From Janthinobacterium psychrotolerans (GTDB lineage: Bacteria; Pseudomonadota; Gammaproteobacteria; Burkholderiales; Burkholderiaceae_D), in assembly GCF_001677885.1 (NCBI RefSeq), contig NZ_LOCQ01000048.1, positions 1 to 64,000 of the forward strand: a stretch of DNA of 64,000 nucleotides. Reading direction: 5' to 3'. How positions within the stretch are numbered: position 1 is the first letter of the stretch; the number at the start of each line of letters is the position of its first letter. Under the pieces are notes generated by a model. That model was not told the DNA's origin. It saw only the letters and a list, made by a program, of their open reading frames with translations, and did no database searches. This document shows positions 27,879-37,406 of this stretch, piece by piece. A program made the translations under genes and the position numbers.

Positions 27879-28126
27879 GACCTACGCTGGCAACACACCT
27901 ATGCCGGATTGGCAGGTAGGTCGGGTTAGCCCGCAGGGCGTAACCCGACAACATTGTTGGCGTAAATAGCAGGCAGGTCTGGTTAGCCCGCAGCGCGTAA
28001 CCCGACAACATTGTTGGCGTAAATAGCAGGCAGGTCTGGTTAGCCCGCAGCGCGTAACCCGACAACATTGTTGGCGTAACCGGTGGCGTCGGATTACGCG
28101 GGGCTGCGCCCCGCCAATTCGACCTA
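27879..28126. repeat. Family 1 composite with three tandem repeats
   Basis: Three direct copies run from 27911 to 28079: copy 1 is 61 bp (27911-27971), copy 2 is 57 bp (27972-28028), and copy 3 matches copy 2 for 51 bp. Copy 1 has GTAGGTCGGGTTAGC where copies 2 and 3 have a 4-base-shorter GTCTGGTTAGC. Each unit holds a GGTTAGCCCGC...GTAACCC dyad and ends in ACAACATTGTTGGCGTAA. Outer flanks GTCGGAT/CGACCTAC close the array, and the last bases form the TAG stop codon of pntB. The block fills the space between convergent genes. Confidence 0.85.
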
Positions 28127-29590
28127 CTCCACCGCCTTGAGCATGTCCTCAATGACCTTTTTCGCGTCGCCAAACACCATCATCGTGTTCGCCTGGTAGA
28201 ACAGGTCGTTGTCCAGGCCCGCATAGCCGGAGGCCATCGAACGCTTGTTGACGATGATGCTCTTGGCTTTATACGCTTCCAGGATCGGCATGCCGGCGAT
28301 CGGCGACTTCGGATCTTTCGCCGCCGGGTTGACGACGTCGTTCGCGCCCAGCACCAGCACCACGTCGGTCTGGCCGAATTCGCCGTTGATGTCCTCCATC
28401 TCGAATACCTGGTCGTACGGCACTTCGGCTTCGGCCAGCAGCACGTTCATGTGGCCCGGCATGCGTCCGGCCACCGGATGGATCGCATACTTGACGGTGA
28501 CGCCCTTGTGGGTCAGCTTTTCCACCAGCTCTTTCAGGGAATGCTGGGCACGCGCCACGGCCAGGCCGTAGCCGGGCACGATGATCACGGTTTCAGCGTT
28601 GCCCATGATAAAGGCGGCGTCGTCGGCAGAACCCGATTTCACTGGCCGCTGTTCCTGCGCGCCCGCGGCGCCCGCCGCCGGCGCATCGCCGCCGAAGCCG
28701 CCGAGGATCACATTGAAGAACGAGCGGTTCATCGCCTTGCACATGATATAGGACAGGATCGCGCCACTGGAGCCCACCAGCGAGCCGGCGATGATCAGCA
28801 TCGAGTTATTGAGCGAAAAGCCGATGCCGGCCGCCGCCCAGCCGGAATAACTGTTGAGCATGGAGACCACCACCGGCATGTCGGCGCCGCCGATCGGGAT
28901 GATGATCAGCACGCCCAGTGCAAAGGCGATGATGGCCATGACGACGAACGGGGTCCAGGCCGGCTGCACGCCATCGGCAAAGCAGAACACCAGGCCCAGG
29001 CCCACCATCACCAGCGCCAGCACCAGGTTGAGCATGTGCTGGCCCTTGAAGCTGACGGGCGCGCCCTGGAACAGGCGGAACTTGTATTTGCCCGACAGTT
29101 TGCCGAACGCGATCACGGAACCGGAAAAAGTAATGGCGCCGACAAAGGTGCCGATAAACAGCTCGAAGCGGTTACCGATCGGCAGCGCCTGGCCCGGTTC
29201 GGCGATATTGAAGGCCCATGGTTCCGACACGGCCGCCACCGCGATGCAGACGGCCGCCAGGCCGATCAGCGAATGCATGGCCGCCACCAGTTCCGGCATC
29301 TTGGTCATTTCCACGGTTTTGGCGAGATAGGCGCCGATCGCGCCACCGGTGACGATGCCGACAATGACCAGGGTCAGGCCCATGCCGCCGGTCTGCTGCT
29401 CCTTCAGTTTCAATATCAATGCCACCGTGGTGACGGCGGCGATCGCCATGCCGGTAATGCCGAAGGCATTGCCGCGGCGCGCCGTGGCCGGCGACGACAA
29501 GCCTTTCAAGGCCTGGATAAAGCACACCGAGGCGATCAGGTACATCATCGTCACCAGGTTCATGGTGACGAAACTCATGGCGTGATTCAT
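28124..29590 (-). CDS. pntB: NAD(P) transhydrogenase subunit beta
   Basis: A 488-residue membrane subunit of the proton-translocating transhydrogenase, which makes NADPH from NADH at the expense of the proton gradient. About eight to nine hydrophobic segments occupy the first 270 residues. The C-terminal NADP(H)-binding domain has [37 protein letters not shown] and [14 protein letters not shown]. The start overlaps the pntAB stop by 4 bp. The TAG stop is built from the end of the adjacent repeat. Confidence 0.96.
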   Translation of the reverse strand: MNHAMSFVTMNLVTMMYLIASVCFIQALKGLSSPATARRGNAFGITGMAIAAVTTVALILKLKEQQTGGMGLTLVIVGIVTGGAIGAYLAKTVEMTKMPELVAAMHSLIGLAAVCIAVAAVSEPWAFNIAEPGQALPIGNRFELFIGTFVGAITFSGSVIAFGKLSGKYKFRLFQGAPVSFKGQHMLNLVLALVMVGLGLVFCFADGVQPAWTPFVVMAIIAFALGVLIIIPIGGADMPVVVSMLNSYSGWAAAGIGFSLNNSMLIIAGSLVGSSGAILSYIMCKAMNRSFFNVILGGFGGDAPAAGAAGAQEQRPVKSGSADDAAFIMGNAETVIIVPGYGLAVARAQHSLKELVEKLTHKGVTVKYAIHPVAGRMPGHMNVLLAEAEVPYDQVFEMEDINGEFGQTDVVLVLGANDVVNPAAKDPKSPIAGMPILEAYKAKSIIVNKRSMASGYAGLDNDLFYQANTMMVFGDAKKVIEDMLKAVE

Positions 29591-29913
29591 GGCTGGCCTC
29601 CCTGCTTGTCCGCCGGCTTGGCCTTCGGTTCTTTTTTGCGGAACATTTCGAGCATGCGCTGGGTGACCATGAAGCCGCCGAACACATTGACCGCCGCCAG
29701 CGCCACGGCCAGGGTGCCGGCCGCCTGCGCCAGCGGTCCTTGCGTCAGGCCCGCGGCCAGCATGGCGCCGACGATGATGATGGCGGAAATGGCGTTGGTG
29801 ACGGCCATCAGCGGCGTATGCAGCGCCGGCGTGACGGTCCAGACCACGTGGTAGCCCACGTAAATGGCCAGCACGAAGATGATAAGGTTGGTGATGGTGT
29901 GACTGATATCCAT
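29587..29913 (-). CDS. pntAB: NAD(P) transhydrogenase membrane subunit alpha part 2
   Basis: A 108-residue membrane protein corresponding to the C-terminal membrane part of E. coli PntA. Three to four hydrophobic helices ([49 protein letters not shown]) precede a Lys/Pro-rich tail. [18 protein letters not shown] is the conserved signature. The start is the ATG at 29913 with GGGAG upstream. The split alpha subunit is the arrangement found in Rhodospirillum rubrum. Confidence 0.94.
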   Translation of the reverse strand: MDISHTITNLIIFVLAIYVGYHVVWTVTPALHTPLMAVTNAISAIIIVGAMLAAGLTQGPLAQAAGTLAVALAAVNVFGGFMVTQRMLEMFRKKEPKAKPADKQGGQP

Positions 29914-29950
29914 GGTGCCGCTCTCCCGAGGTCGATGGTTATTTTCTTGT

Positions 29951-31063
29951 TTATTTGCGTAACACTTCGCCGCCCGCACACACCAGGCTGGCCTTGATGA
30001 TCTCGTCTTCGCGGTCGATCAGGAGCAGGTCGTCCTTGTCGATGATGAGCTTCAGGAAATCGAGCACATTGCGCGCGTACAGGGCCGACGCATCGGCCGC
30101 CACCAGGGTCGCCAGGTTGGGCTCGCCGACGATGTACACGCCATGCTTGACCACCGTCTTGCCCAGTTCGGACAGCGGACAGTTGCCGCCCTGCTCGACC
30201 GCCAGGTCGACGATCACGGAGCCGGGTTTCATCGCCTTCACGGTTTCTTCGGAGATCAGCACCGGCGCCGCACGGCCGGGAATGAGCGCGGTGGTGATGA
30301 TGATGTCGGCCAGCTTCGCCCGTTCGTGCACCAGTTCGGCCTGGCGCCGCATCCAGTCGGCCGGCATGGCGCGCGCGTAGCCGCCCGAACCCTTGGCGAT
30401 TTCCTTTTCTTCATCGGTAAGGAAAGGCACGTCGAGGAACTTGGCGCCGAGCGACTCCACTTGCTCCTTGACGGGCGGGCGCACGTCGGACGCTTCGATC
30501 ACGGCGCCAAGGCGCTTGGCCGTGGCGATCGCCTGCAGGCCGGCCACGCCCACGCCCATGATCAGCACGCGCGCCGCCTTGACGGTGCCGGCCGCCGTCA
30601 TCAGCATCGGCATGAAGCGTTGATACGTATTGGCCGCCACCAGCACCGCCTTGTAGCCGGCGATATTGGCTTGCGAGGACAGCACGTCCATCGACTGCGC
30701 GCGCGTAATGCGTGGCACCGCTTCCAGGGCAAAGGCGGACAGGCCGGCCGTGGCCATGGCGGCGATATTGCCGGCGTCAAATGGATTGAGCATGCCGATC
30801 AGCACCGTGCCAGTGGGCATCAGCGCACGCTCGGCGTCGTCGGGGGCGCGCACCTTGAGCACGATGGCGCAGCCATAGGCTTCCTGGGCGCTGGCGATCT
30901 GCGCGCCCGCGGCGGCGTAGGCTTCGTCGGGAATCGAGGCAGGCAGGCCGGCCCCGGCCTGCACGACGATCTGGTGCCTGGCCGCCAGCTTCTTGACGGT
31001 CTCGGGCGTGGCCGCGACCCGGGTTTCGCCGGGCCGCGTTTCGGCCGGTATGCCTATCCTCAT
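29951..31063 (-). CDS. pntAA: NAD(P) transhydrogenase soluble alpha subunit (part 1)
   Basis: A 370-residue NAD(H)-binding subunit, related to alanine dehydrogenase. [20 protein letters not shown] opens the protein, [20 protein letters not shown] is the Rossmann motif, and [17 protein letters not shown] is conserved. It sits on the cytoplasmic side of the PntAB/PntB membrane part. GGAGG lies 6 bp before the ATG. It is the first gene of the pnt operon; the promoter should lie in the 398 bp gap upstream. Confidence 0.96.
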   Translation of the reverse strand: MRIGIPAETRPGETRVAATPETVKKLAARHQIVVQAGAGLPASIPDEAYAAAGAQIASAQEAYGCAIVLKVRAPDDAERALMPTGTVLIGMLNPFDAGNIAAMATAGLSAFALEAVPRITRAQSMDVLSSQANIAGYKAVLVAANTYQRFMPMLMTAAGTVKAARVLIMGVGVAGLQAIATAKRLGAVIEASDVRPPVKEQVESLGAKFLDVPFLTDEEKEIAKGSGGYARAMPADWMRRQAELVHERAKLADIIITTALIPGRAAPVLISEETVKAMKPGSVIVDLAVEQGGNCPLSELGKTVVKHGVYIVGEPNLATLVAADASALYARNVLDFLKLIIDKDDLLLIDREDEIIKASLVCAGGEVLRK

Positions 31064-31461
31064 GATGCCTCCAGAAATTATTAAACTGACTAGAATCTAA
31101 CACGTAAACTGCGGCCGCAAACATTTGTGAAGCAGCAACTTATAGCGGCCTGGCACTCATTTCCGCAGCACCGCCGCCTGCCGCGCAACACGGCGCGCCG
31201 CGCGAACTTGTGACAATTTCGCCACATCAAAGCGTGCGTGCGCGCTTGTTTTGACCACGCAGAGCGCCTATATTGACGGGCGCACCGGGCGCCTTGCCAT
31301 CAACCTCGCCCATGCTAGTGCGCGCCCCCGGCACGATGTAAGTGCCGCCCCCTGTTATTTGCAAAAATGTTGTCTTTTATCAATATGTCGGCGCAAAGCA
31401 AGCCGGGTTCAGACCGTGCGCGCAGAACAAGATAAAATGTCGGCTCTTTCAAGGATGGATC
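31064..31461. other. 398-bp divergent intergenic region, pntAA/Nudix gene
   Basis: No supportable gene. It must hold the promoters of the pnt operon (minus) and the Nudix-mnmA pair (plus). TAAAAT at 31433-31438 could be a -10 for the Nudix gene, without a clear -35. TGTGACAATTTCGCCACA (31209-31226) is a near-palindrome with CRP-like arms TGTGAC/GCCACA. Confidence 0.5.
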
Positions 31462-31941
31462 ATGCCGAGAATCTGGAAACCCTCTGTCACCGTTGCCGCC
31501 ATCGTCGAGCGCGACGGCCTGTTTTTACTGATTGAAGAAGAGACCAGCGAGGGCGTCAAGATCAATCAACCGGCCGGCCATCTCGACCCGTTCGAGTCGC
31601 TCGAACAGGCGGTGATCCGCGAAACGCTGGAAGAAGCGGCCTACGATTTCATCCCCACCGGCCTGGTCGGCATGTACATGTCGCGCTACCAGTCGGTGCG
31701 CACGGGCGAAGACGTGACGTATTTGCGCTTCACCTTTTGCGGCACGGCCGGCGCCGAGCATGACCGTCCGCTCGACGAAGGCATCCTGCGCACCATGTGG
31801 CTGACGCGCGATGAACTGGCGGCCTGCCAGGACCGCCACCGCAGCCCGCTGGTGCTGCAATGCGTCGACGAATACCTGGAAGGCCGGCGCGCGCCGCTGG
31901 CGCTGCTGCACACGCATGCGTCTGTATTTAACAGCGCCTAG
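31462..31941 (+). CDS. Nudix hydrolase, NudJ-like
   Basis: A 159-residue Nudix hydrolase. The Nudix box reads GHLDPFESLEQAVIRETLEE followed by AAYD, so the metal-binding REx2EE core is intact while the usual Gly near its end is Ala. The preceding NQPAG is typical. The product of E. coli nudJ, located next to mnmA in the same way, hydrolyses nucleoside di- and triphosphates and thiamine pyrophosphate precursors. GGA lies upstream of the ATG at 31462. MnmA follows after 27 bp, so the two probably share a transcript. Confidence 0.88.
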   Translation: MPRIWKPSVTVAAIVERDGLFLLIEEETSEGVKINQPAGHLDPFESLEQAVIRETLEEAAYDFIPTGLVGMYMSRYQSVRTGEDVTYLRFTFCGTAGAEHDRPLDEGILRTMWLTRDELAACQDRHRSPLVLQCVDEYLEGRRAPLALLHTHASVFNSA

Positions 31942-31968
31942 CGATTATTTAAGTCATTGGAAAGCAAG

Positions 31969-33084
31969 ATGAGCAAGAAGAAAGTCGTGATCGGCATGTC
32001 CGGCGGGGTCGATTCCTCGGTCGCCGCGTGGATGCTGAAGGAGCAAGGCTATGAAGTGATCGGCCTGTTCATGAAAAACTGGGAAGACGACGACGATTCG
32101 CAATACTGCTCGACGCGCCAGGACTGGATCGACGCGGCCAGCGTGGCCGACGTGATCGGCGTCGATATCGAGGCCGTCAATTTTGCCGCCGAATACAAGG
32201 ACCGCGTGTTCGCCGATTTTCTGCGCGAATACCAGGCCGGCCGCACGCCGAACCCGGACGTGCTGTGCAACGCCGAAATCAAGTTCAAGGCCTTTCTCGA
32301 CCATGCGATGACCCTCGGCGCCGACCTGATCGCCACCGGCCACTATGCGCGCGTGCGCCAGGCGCCGCTCGATGCCGGCCGCTACGAGCTGATGAAAGCG
32401 GTTGACGCCAGCAAGGACCAAAGCTATTTCCTGCACCGTCTGAACCAGGCGCAGTTGTCCAAAACCCTGTTCCCGCTCGGTGAAATCCCGAAAACGGAAG
32501 TGCGCAAGATAGCCGAAAAACTGGCGCTGCCGAACGCGCAGAAAAAGGACTCGACCGGCATCTGCTTTATCGGCGAGCGCCCGTTCCGCGAATTTTTGAA
32601 CCGCTACCTGTCATACAAGCCGGGCCCGATGAAGACGGCCGACGGCAAGACCGTGGGCGAACACGTGGGCCTGAGTTTTTATACGCTGGGCCAGCGCAAG
32701 GGCATCGGCATCGGCGGCGTGAAGTCGTACCAGAACGCCGACGGCAGCAGCGACGCCTGGTATGTGGCGCGCAAGGATATCGCCAGCAACACCCTGTACG
32801 TGGTGCAGGGCCACGATCATCCGTGGCTGCTGTCGCCGGCGCTGTCGGCCGACCAGGCCAGCTGGATCGCCGGCAGCGCGCCCGAAGCGGGCGCGCTGTC
32901 CGCCAAGACGCGCTACCGCCAGGCCGACGTGGCCTGCCAGCTGCTGCCAAATGGCGATGACTTGTTCGGCCTGGCCTTCGACCAGGCCCAGTGGGCGGTC
33001 ACGCCCGGCCAGTCGGCCGTGCTGTACGACGGCGAGGTGTGCCTCGGCGGCGGGATTATCGCCAGCTCAACCAGGGTGCTGTGA
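31969..33084 (+). CDS. mnmA: tRNA-specific 2-thiouridylase MnmA
   Basis: A 371-residue tRNA thiolase that makes s2U34 in tRNAs for Lys, Glu and Gln using sulfur relayed by Tus/IscS. The ATP pyrophosphatase loop is [12 protein letters not shown] (about 9-20). The two catalytic cysteines lie in [14 protein letters not shown] and [28 protein letters not shown] is conserved. The start is the ATG before SKKKVVIG with GGAAAG upstream; a TTG four codons earlier is less likely. The length is normal. Confidence 0.97.
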   Translation: MSKKKVVIGMSGGVDSSVAAWMLKEQGYEVIGLFMKNWEDDDDSQYCSTRQDWIDAASVADVIGVDIEAVNFAAEYKDRVFADFLREYQAGRTPNPDVLCNAEIKFKAFLDHAMTLGADLIATGHYARVRQAPLDAGRYELMKAVDASKDQSYFLHRLNQAQLSKTLFPLGEIPKTEVRKIAEKLALPNAQKKDSTGICFIGERPFREFLNRYLSYKPGPMKTADGKTVGEHVGLSFYTLGQRKGIGIGGVKSYQNADGSSDAWYVARKDIASNTLYVVQGHDHPWLLSPALSADQASWIAGSAPEAGALSAKTRYRQADVACQLLPNGDDLFGLAFDQAQWAVTPGQSAVLYDGEVCLGGGIIASSTRVL

Positions 33085-33110
33085 CAATTGCAGGAATAAA
33101 GTTCAGTATC

Positions 33111-33243
33111 GACGCCTGAGAAAATCGTAGCGAGCGGCAGTGAGGCCAGGCGCCCCCGTTGGCCCGAGAAGCGCAGCTGTACTTTAGTACAGCGAGCATC
33201 GCCCGCCGCAAATCGCGACGCGCAGTAGATTTAATCAGGCGTC
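33111..33243. repeat. Long imperfect inverted repeat, family 2 copy A (133 bp)
   Basis: GACGCCTGAGAAAATC at the left is mirrored by GATTTAATCAGGCGTC at the right (14 of 16 pairs), and the centre has the perfect dyad CTGTACTTTAGTACAG. It lies between the convergent mnmA and receiver genes, and its right arm encodes the last residues and stop codon of the receiver protein. Related elements are at 45055-45154 and 57188-57287. Confidence 0.7.
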
Positions 33244-33642
33244 CTTCTGAGCGACGGCGAGCGCCTGCTGCTTGCGCACCATCGCGATCACGGTATTGCG
33301 CACGGTTTTCAGCACCGTGTCGGCCATGAAGGGTTTCACGATAAAGCCCGACACGCCCATCGCGTGCGCCTGCTGCAGCGAGGCGGCGTCGATGCCGCCG
33401 GAGATCATGAAAATCAGCGTTTTCGGAAACTGTTCGCGGATGGACCGTACCACGTCGGTGCCGTCTTCCACCTGTTCGCGCGCGATGCACACGAAATGCG
33501 GACGGTGCTTGACCAGCAGCGCCAGGCCCAGCGCGCTGGTATGGCCCTGGCCACACACATCGTAGCCGCCATCGGTCAGGACCGTGTTGAGCAGGCCGCG
33601 CGCCACGGCGCTGCTATCGATCAGGACTGCCTTTAACATCAT
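33235..33642 (-). CDS. CheY-like receiver protein lacking the phosphoacceptor Asp
   Basis: A 135-residue single receiver domain. The start MLKAVLIDSSAVARGLL matches receiver strand 1 and helix 1, but one of the paired acidic residues is Ser. At the end of strand 3, where CheY has its phosphorylated Asp (D-x-N-M-P), this protein reads FVCIAREQVEDG, with no Asp in place. The later Ser (FMISGGID) and the Lys (GFIVKPF) of the active site remain. It is therefore a pseudo-receiver, probably a phosphorylation-independent adaptor. AAGGGA lies 6 bp before the first ATG. No kinase is adjacent. Its last codons lie in a family 2 repeat. Confidence 0.85.
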   Translation of the reverse strand: MMLKAVLIDSSAVARGLLNTVLTDGGYDVCGQGHTSALGLALLVKHRPHFVCIAREQVEDGTDVVRSIREQFPKTLIFMISGGIDAASLQQAHAMGVSGFIVKPFMADTVLKTVRNTVIAMVRKQQALAVAQKDA

Positions 33643-33679
33643 GATGTATCCCTTGCTTGATTGTTACCTGGCGCAGAAT

Positions 33680-34453
33680 TTATTTTTCCCACGCCAGCAT
33701 ATTCCACGTCACGCCCAGTTTCACATCCGTCTTGAGTTCAACGAGCTTTCTTGAAAGATACAGTATTTCGCGCTCTTTTCGCAGGCTTTCACCGAGCGCC
33801 CCGGGCAAAATGCCGGCGCCGGCCATCACGGCGTCGATATTGCCGTAGGCACGCAACAGTTTGGCGCCGGTTTTCAGGCCGATTTTCGCCACGCCGGGAA
33901 TCGAATCGGTGACGTCGCCCATCAGCGCCAGCAGGTCGGGCAGCAACTCGGGCGGCACGCCGAATTTCTTCTCGACCCAGGCATGGTCGTGCCAGGCGCA
34001 CTTGAAGTGGTCCCACACCAGCGCGCCGTGCGCGATCAGGCCGTGCAAGTCCTTGTCGGTGGTGGCGATCACCGCCGCGCCGCGCCCTTCCTTGAGCCAG
34101 CGCATGACAGCCGTGCCGATCACGTCGTCCGCCTCGACTTCGGGAATGCTGACCACGTGCAGGCCGAAGCCGGCCAGGGTGGCGTAAAAGCCGGGCAAGG
34201 CGTCGCGCAGCACCTGCGGCATCGGCTGGCGCCCTTCGCGGTAGCCCGCATACAGCGCGTGGCGCCAGGTCGGGCCGCCATAGTCGAAGGCCGGCAGGAT
34301 ATGCGTCGGCTCGTGGTCGTTGATCAGGGTGCGGAACGACGACAGCGCATGGCGCAGCGCGATCTCCGCCTTCAGGTCGGAATCGGGTTCAGGACTGGCT
34401 TCGTAGACGCGGCGTACGATATTCAAGCCGTCGATAGCGAGGAGTCGGGCCAT
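33680..34453 (-). CDS. 5'-3' exonuclease/flap endonuclease-like protein (Xni-like)
   Basis: A 257-residue protein matching the 5'-nuclease domain of DNA polymerase I. The metal Asp residues are visible in RLLAIDGLNIVRR, VEADDVIGTAV and ATTDKDLHGLI, and the helix-hairpin-helix reads MGDVTDSIPGVAKIGLKTGAK. E. coli Xni (ExoIX) is a short paralogue of the same kind. It would trim flaps during DNA repair or replication. It lies 37 bp upstream of the receiver gene on the same strand. Confidence 0.88.
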   Translation of the reverse strand: MARLLAIDGLNIVRRVYEASPEPDSDLKAEIALRHALSSFRTLINDHEPTHILPAFDYGGPTWRHALYAGYREGRQPMPQVLRDALPGFYATLAGFGLHVVSIPEVEADDVIGTAVMRWLKEGRGAAVIATTDKDLHGLIAHGALVWDHFKCAWHDHAWVEKKFGVPPELLPDLLALMGDVTDSIPGVAKIGLKTGAKLLRAYGNIDAVMAGAGILPGALGESLRKEREILYLSRKLVELKTDVKLGVTWNMLAWEK

Positions 34454-34513
34454 GCGGTAAGTTGATGCTGGTTGAATCGATCATTTTACCGTAGCGTGGC
34501 CCTGGCCTACCGA

Positions 34514-35185
34514 TTACTTGGCGTAGTCGTAAGGCCCGCCACGTTCCAGCGCGCGCCGGTAGGCCGGGCGCGCATGGATGCGCTGCAGGAACGCCGTCAG
34601 TTTCGGCAGGCGCGCGTCGAGCCCCGCGCGCGCGGCGGCCGCTTCGAGCGGAAAGCTCATCTGGATGTCGGCGGCGGAAAACTCGTTGCCGGCGAACCAT
34701 TTGTTCTTCTCCAGCTCCGCTTCCATATACGCCAGCTGCCTGTCGATATTGGGCTGCACGAAGGTGGACTTCACTTTTTGCGCGATGCCGCGCGCGATCG
34801 GCCTGGCGAAAAACGGCATGGGACTGGTTTCCACCTTGTCGAACACCAGCTTCATCAGCAGCGGCGACATGGCCGAGCCTTCGGCAAAGTGCAGCCAGTA
34901 GGTATAGCGCAGCTTTTCGGGCGTGCCGGCGGCCGGCGCCAGGCGGCCATTGCCGTAGCGCTCGACCAGGTAGTCGATGATGGCGCCCGATTCGGCGACG
35001 GTGTTGGCGCCGTCGGTAATCACGGGCGACTTGCCCAGCGGGTGCACGGCCTGCAGCGCGGCTGGCGCCAGCATGGTTTTCGGGTCGCGCTGGTAGCGCT
35101 TGACCTCGTATTCGAGGCCCAGTTCTTCGAGCAGCCACAGCACGCGCTGCGAGCGCGAATTGTTGAGGTGGTGGACAACGATCAT
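34514..35185 (-). CDS. Glutathione S-transferase family protein
   Basis: A 223-residue cytosolic GST. The thioredoxin-like N-terminal domain opens with MIVVHHLNNSRSQRVLWLLE, where the Ser/Asn-Ser region would contact glutathione. HPLGKSPVITDGANTVAESG contains the cis-Pro and the ES motif that binds the gamma-glutamyl part. The C-terminal helical domain includes FSAADIQMSFPLEAA. The start is the ATG before IVVHH. The substrate is unknown. Confidence 0.88.
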   Translation of the reverse strand: MIVVHHLNNSRSQRVLWLLEELGLEYEVKRYQRDPKTMLAPAALQAVHPLGKSPVITDGANTVAESGAIIDYLVERYGNGRLAPAAGTPEKLRYTYWLHFAEGSAMSPLLMKLVFDKVETSPMPFFARPIARGIAQKVKSTFVQPNIDRQLAYMEAELEKNKWFAGNEFSAADIQMSFPLEAAAARAGLDARLPKLTAFLQRIHARPAYRRALERGGPYDYAK

Positions 35186-35350
35186 GGGATTCCCGTCAGC
35201 AAAATGAGTAAGGGCCAGTATAGCGTGCGCGCCTGGCAAGGCCGCACACCTTGGCAGAACCAAAAAACATTGCGCACGATCAATATTTCAATTGACAACA
35301 TCTTGCCTATCCAGCATCTTGCCTATTCCCTAATTGCAAGGATCATCCGC

Positions 35351-36403
35351 GTGGATACCGACAACCAAGCAGCAACCATCAAGCGTGAAGCGATTACCTT
35401 CAGCGCCACCGGCAGCGAATACTTTCGCATCTGGATCGTCAACCTGCTGCTCAGCATCGTCACCCTGGGCATTTATTCGGCCTGGGCCAAGGTGCGCCGC
35501 AACCGCTATTTCTATTCGAGCACCCATCTGGCCGGCAGCAGCTTCGAATACCATGGCAACGCGATTGCCATCCTGAAAGGCCGCATCGCCGCCGTGGTGC
35601 TGATCGCCGGCTACAACATCGCTTTCCAGATCTCGCCTGTCATCGGCTTCATCATGTTCGTGCTGATGGCCGCCATCCTGCCCTGGCTGGTCTGGAAAAG
35701 CCTGCAGTTCAAGCTGTACAACACCAGCTACCGCGGCATCCGCTTCGGCTTTGGCGGCAGCGCCAAACAGGCCTATCTGTACTTCCTGCTGCTGCCTGTC
35801 CTGAACGCCTTCACCCTGGGCCTGCTGACGCCGTTCCTGCACCAGCGCATGAAGCGCTTCCAGCACACGGAAAGCCGTTTTGGCAACAGCCATTTCGGCT
35901 TTGACGCCAGCGTCGGCAGCTTCTATAAAACCTATCTGCTGTTCTTCGCCATCTTTATCGCCGGCCTGGCGGCGCTGCTGGTGCTGGGCGTGGGCAGCGT
36001 GATCGGCTCGTTTGCCACCAATGCCAGCGACCCGTCCAAGTTCGGCAGCCTGCTGCTGGCCATTGGCGCCATCTATCTGTGGATGTTCCTGGTGCTGCCG
36101 CTGTTCCTGACCATGATCCAGAACCTGATCTGGAATCACACGCGCTTGCAGCAGCACCAGTTCGCCTCGCAGCTGACCTGGGGCCGCACCACCTTCATCA
36201 TGCTGACCAACCTGCTGGGCATCGTCATCACGCTGGGCCTGTTCACGCCGTTCGCCCAGGTGCGCTGGCTGAAATACCGCCTCGAAGCGACCACGCTGCT
36301 GGCGCATGGCAGCCTGGACCAATTTGTCGCCGCCACCGGCGAACAGGTATCGGCGACCGGCGAAGGCATGGTCGACCTGCTGGACTTCGACCTGTCGATC
36401 TGA
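35351..36403 (+). CDS. DUF898 (YjgN-type) polytopic membrane protein
   Basis: A 350-residue inner membrane protein of unknown function. FSATGSEYFRIWIVNLLLSI opens the DUF898 domain and TLGIYSAWAKVRRNRYFY is its hallmark. The theme recurs as LGLFTPFAQVRWLKYRLE near the C-terminus, giving about six to seven hydrophobic segments in a pseudo-repeat. I chose the GTG at 35351 because AAGGA lies 8 bp upstream and no ATG lies between it and the domain. The M48 protease gene starts 5 bp after the stop, so the two are an operon. The role is unknown; the protease pairing hints at membrane protein handling. Confidence 0.85.
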   Translation: MDTDNQAATIKREAITFSATGSEYFRIWIVNLLLSIVTLGIYSAWAKVRRNRYFYSSTHLAGSSFEYHGNAIAILKGRIAAVVLIAGYNIAFQISPVIGFIMFVLMAAILPWLVWKSLQFKLYNTSYRGIRFGFGGSAKQAYLYFLLLPVLNAFTLGLLTPFLHQRMKRFQHTESRFGNSHFGFDASVGSFYKTYLLFFAIFIAGLAALLVLGVGSVIGSFATNASDPSKFGSLLLAIGAIYLWMFLVLPLFLTMIQNLIWNHTRLQQHQFASQLTWGRTTFIMLTNLLGIVITLGLFTPFAQVRWLKYRLEATTLLAHGSLDQFVAATGEQVSATGEGMVDLLDFDLSI

Positions 36404-36407
36404 GGCG

Positions 36408-37394
36408 ATGAGCGCACCGATCCCCGCGCGCTACTTCGACGGCCAGACCTCGCGCCTGTACCACGTCACGCTCGGCGTGGACGCGGACCAGGCCGTGCTG
36501 GCCGGCGATGTCGAACGGCGCTGCCCGCTGGCGCAGCTGCATGTCTCCGAGCGCACCAGCCACGCCGTGCGCAAGGTCAGCTTTCCCGACGGCGCCTACC
36601 TGGAAATTACCGACCAGGCCGCCTTCAACGACCTGCTGCACGCCAGCGGCCACCGCGACAGCCTGGTGGTGCGCCTGCAGCAAAGCTGGCGCGCCACGCT
36701 GCTGGCCCTGCTGGCAACCGTGCTGGCGCTGTTCCTGTGCTACCAGTATCTGCTGCCGCTGGGGGCCAAGGGCCTGGCCTACGCGCTGCCGCCGGCGGTC
36801 GAGCGCCAGCTGGGCCAGGGCGTGCTGGGCATGCTGGACCGCCATGTGTTCGCGCCGAGCGCGCTCGGGCAAGCGCGCCAGGATGGCTTGCGCGCGCAGT
36901 TCGCCCGGCTGGCCACGCCGGACGGCAGCCGGCTCGAGCACCGCATCGTTTTCCGCAAAAGCAAGATCGGCCCGAACGCCTTCGCCCTGCCCTCGGGCGA
37001 CATCGTGCTGACCGACGAGATGGTGGAACTGATGCCCGACGACCAGGCCGTCATGGGCGTGCTGGCGCATGAGCTGGGCCACCTGCAGCGGCGCCACCTG
37101 ACCCGGCGCATCATCCAGACTTCGGCCGTCGGCGCTGGCGCGGCGCTGCTGTTCGGCGACGTCTCGGCGGTGGTGGCGACCCTGCCGCCGCTGCTGCTGG
37201 ACCTGAAATACTCGCGTGACGTCGAGCGCGACGCCGACGATTATGCGATCGACATGCTGCGCCACAATGGCATCGCGCTGGAACACCTGGCGCAGGTGTT
37301 CGTCGCGCTCGGCAAACTCGATCACGGCACGCCGTATCTGTCGAGCCATCCGGCCAGCGCGGAAAGAGTCGCACGCATCCGGGCGGCGCAATAA
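36408..37394 (+). CDS. M48-family metalloprotease with one membrane anchor
   Basis: A 328-residue membrane-anchored zinc protease. An N-terminal domain of about 90 residues (ARYFDGQTSRLYHVTLGVD) precedes one membrane segment (about 95-116). The M48 peptidase domain follows, with HELGH at 221-225 and the third zinc ligand Glu273 in DVERDADDYA. The active site is complete. The N-terminal domain resembles that often fused to M48 proteases paired with DUF898 proteins. It starts 5 bp after the DUF898 stop. It may degrade or process membrane or periplasmic proteins, but no substrate can be named. Confidence 0.9.
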   Translation: MSAPIPARYFDGQTSRLYHVTLGVDADQAVLAGDVERRCPLAQLHVSERTSHAVRKVSFPDGAYLEITDQAAFNDLLHASGHRDSLVVRLQQSWRATLLALLATVLALFLCYQYLLPLGAKGLAYALPPAVERQLGQGVLGMLDRHVFAPSALGQARQDGLRAQFARLATPDGSRLEHRIVFRKSKIGPNAFALPSGDIVLTDEMVELMPDDQAVMGVLAHELGHLQRRHLTRRIIQTSAVGAGAALLFGDVSAVVATLPPLLLDLKYSRDVERDADDYAIDMLRHNGIALEHLAQVFVALGKLDHGTPYLSSHPASAERVARIRAAQ

Positions 37395-37406
37395 TCGCAG
37401 GATGAA

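Noticed and set aside
27911-28079. CRISPR-like array
   Set aside because: The copies are directly contiguous, with no unique spacers and only three units, and the unit is also found singly elsewhere. No cas genes are present.
27505-28173. Minus-strand 222-codon frame with a 19-residue motif (TPTMLSGYALRAN...) repeated three times
   Set aside because: The repeat arises because the 57-bp tandem units are a multiple of three. The frame is antisense to the GGDEF gene and the pntB 3' end, has no ribosome binding site, and the repeats are non-coding elements found elsewhere.
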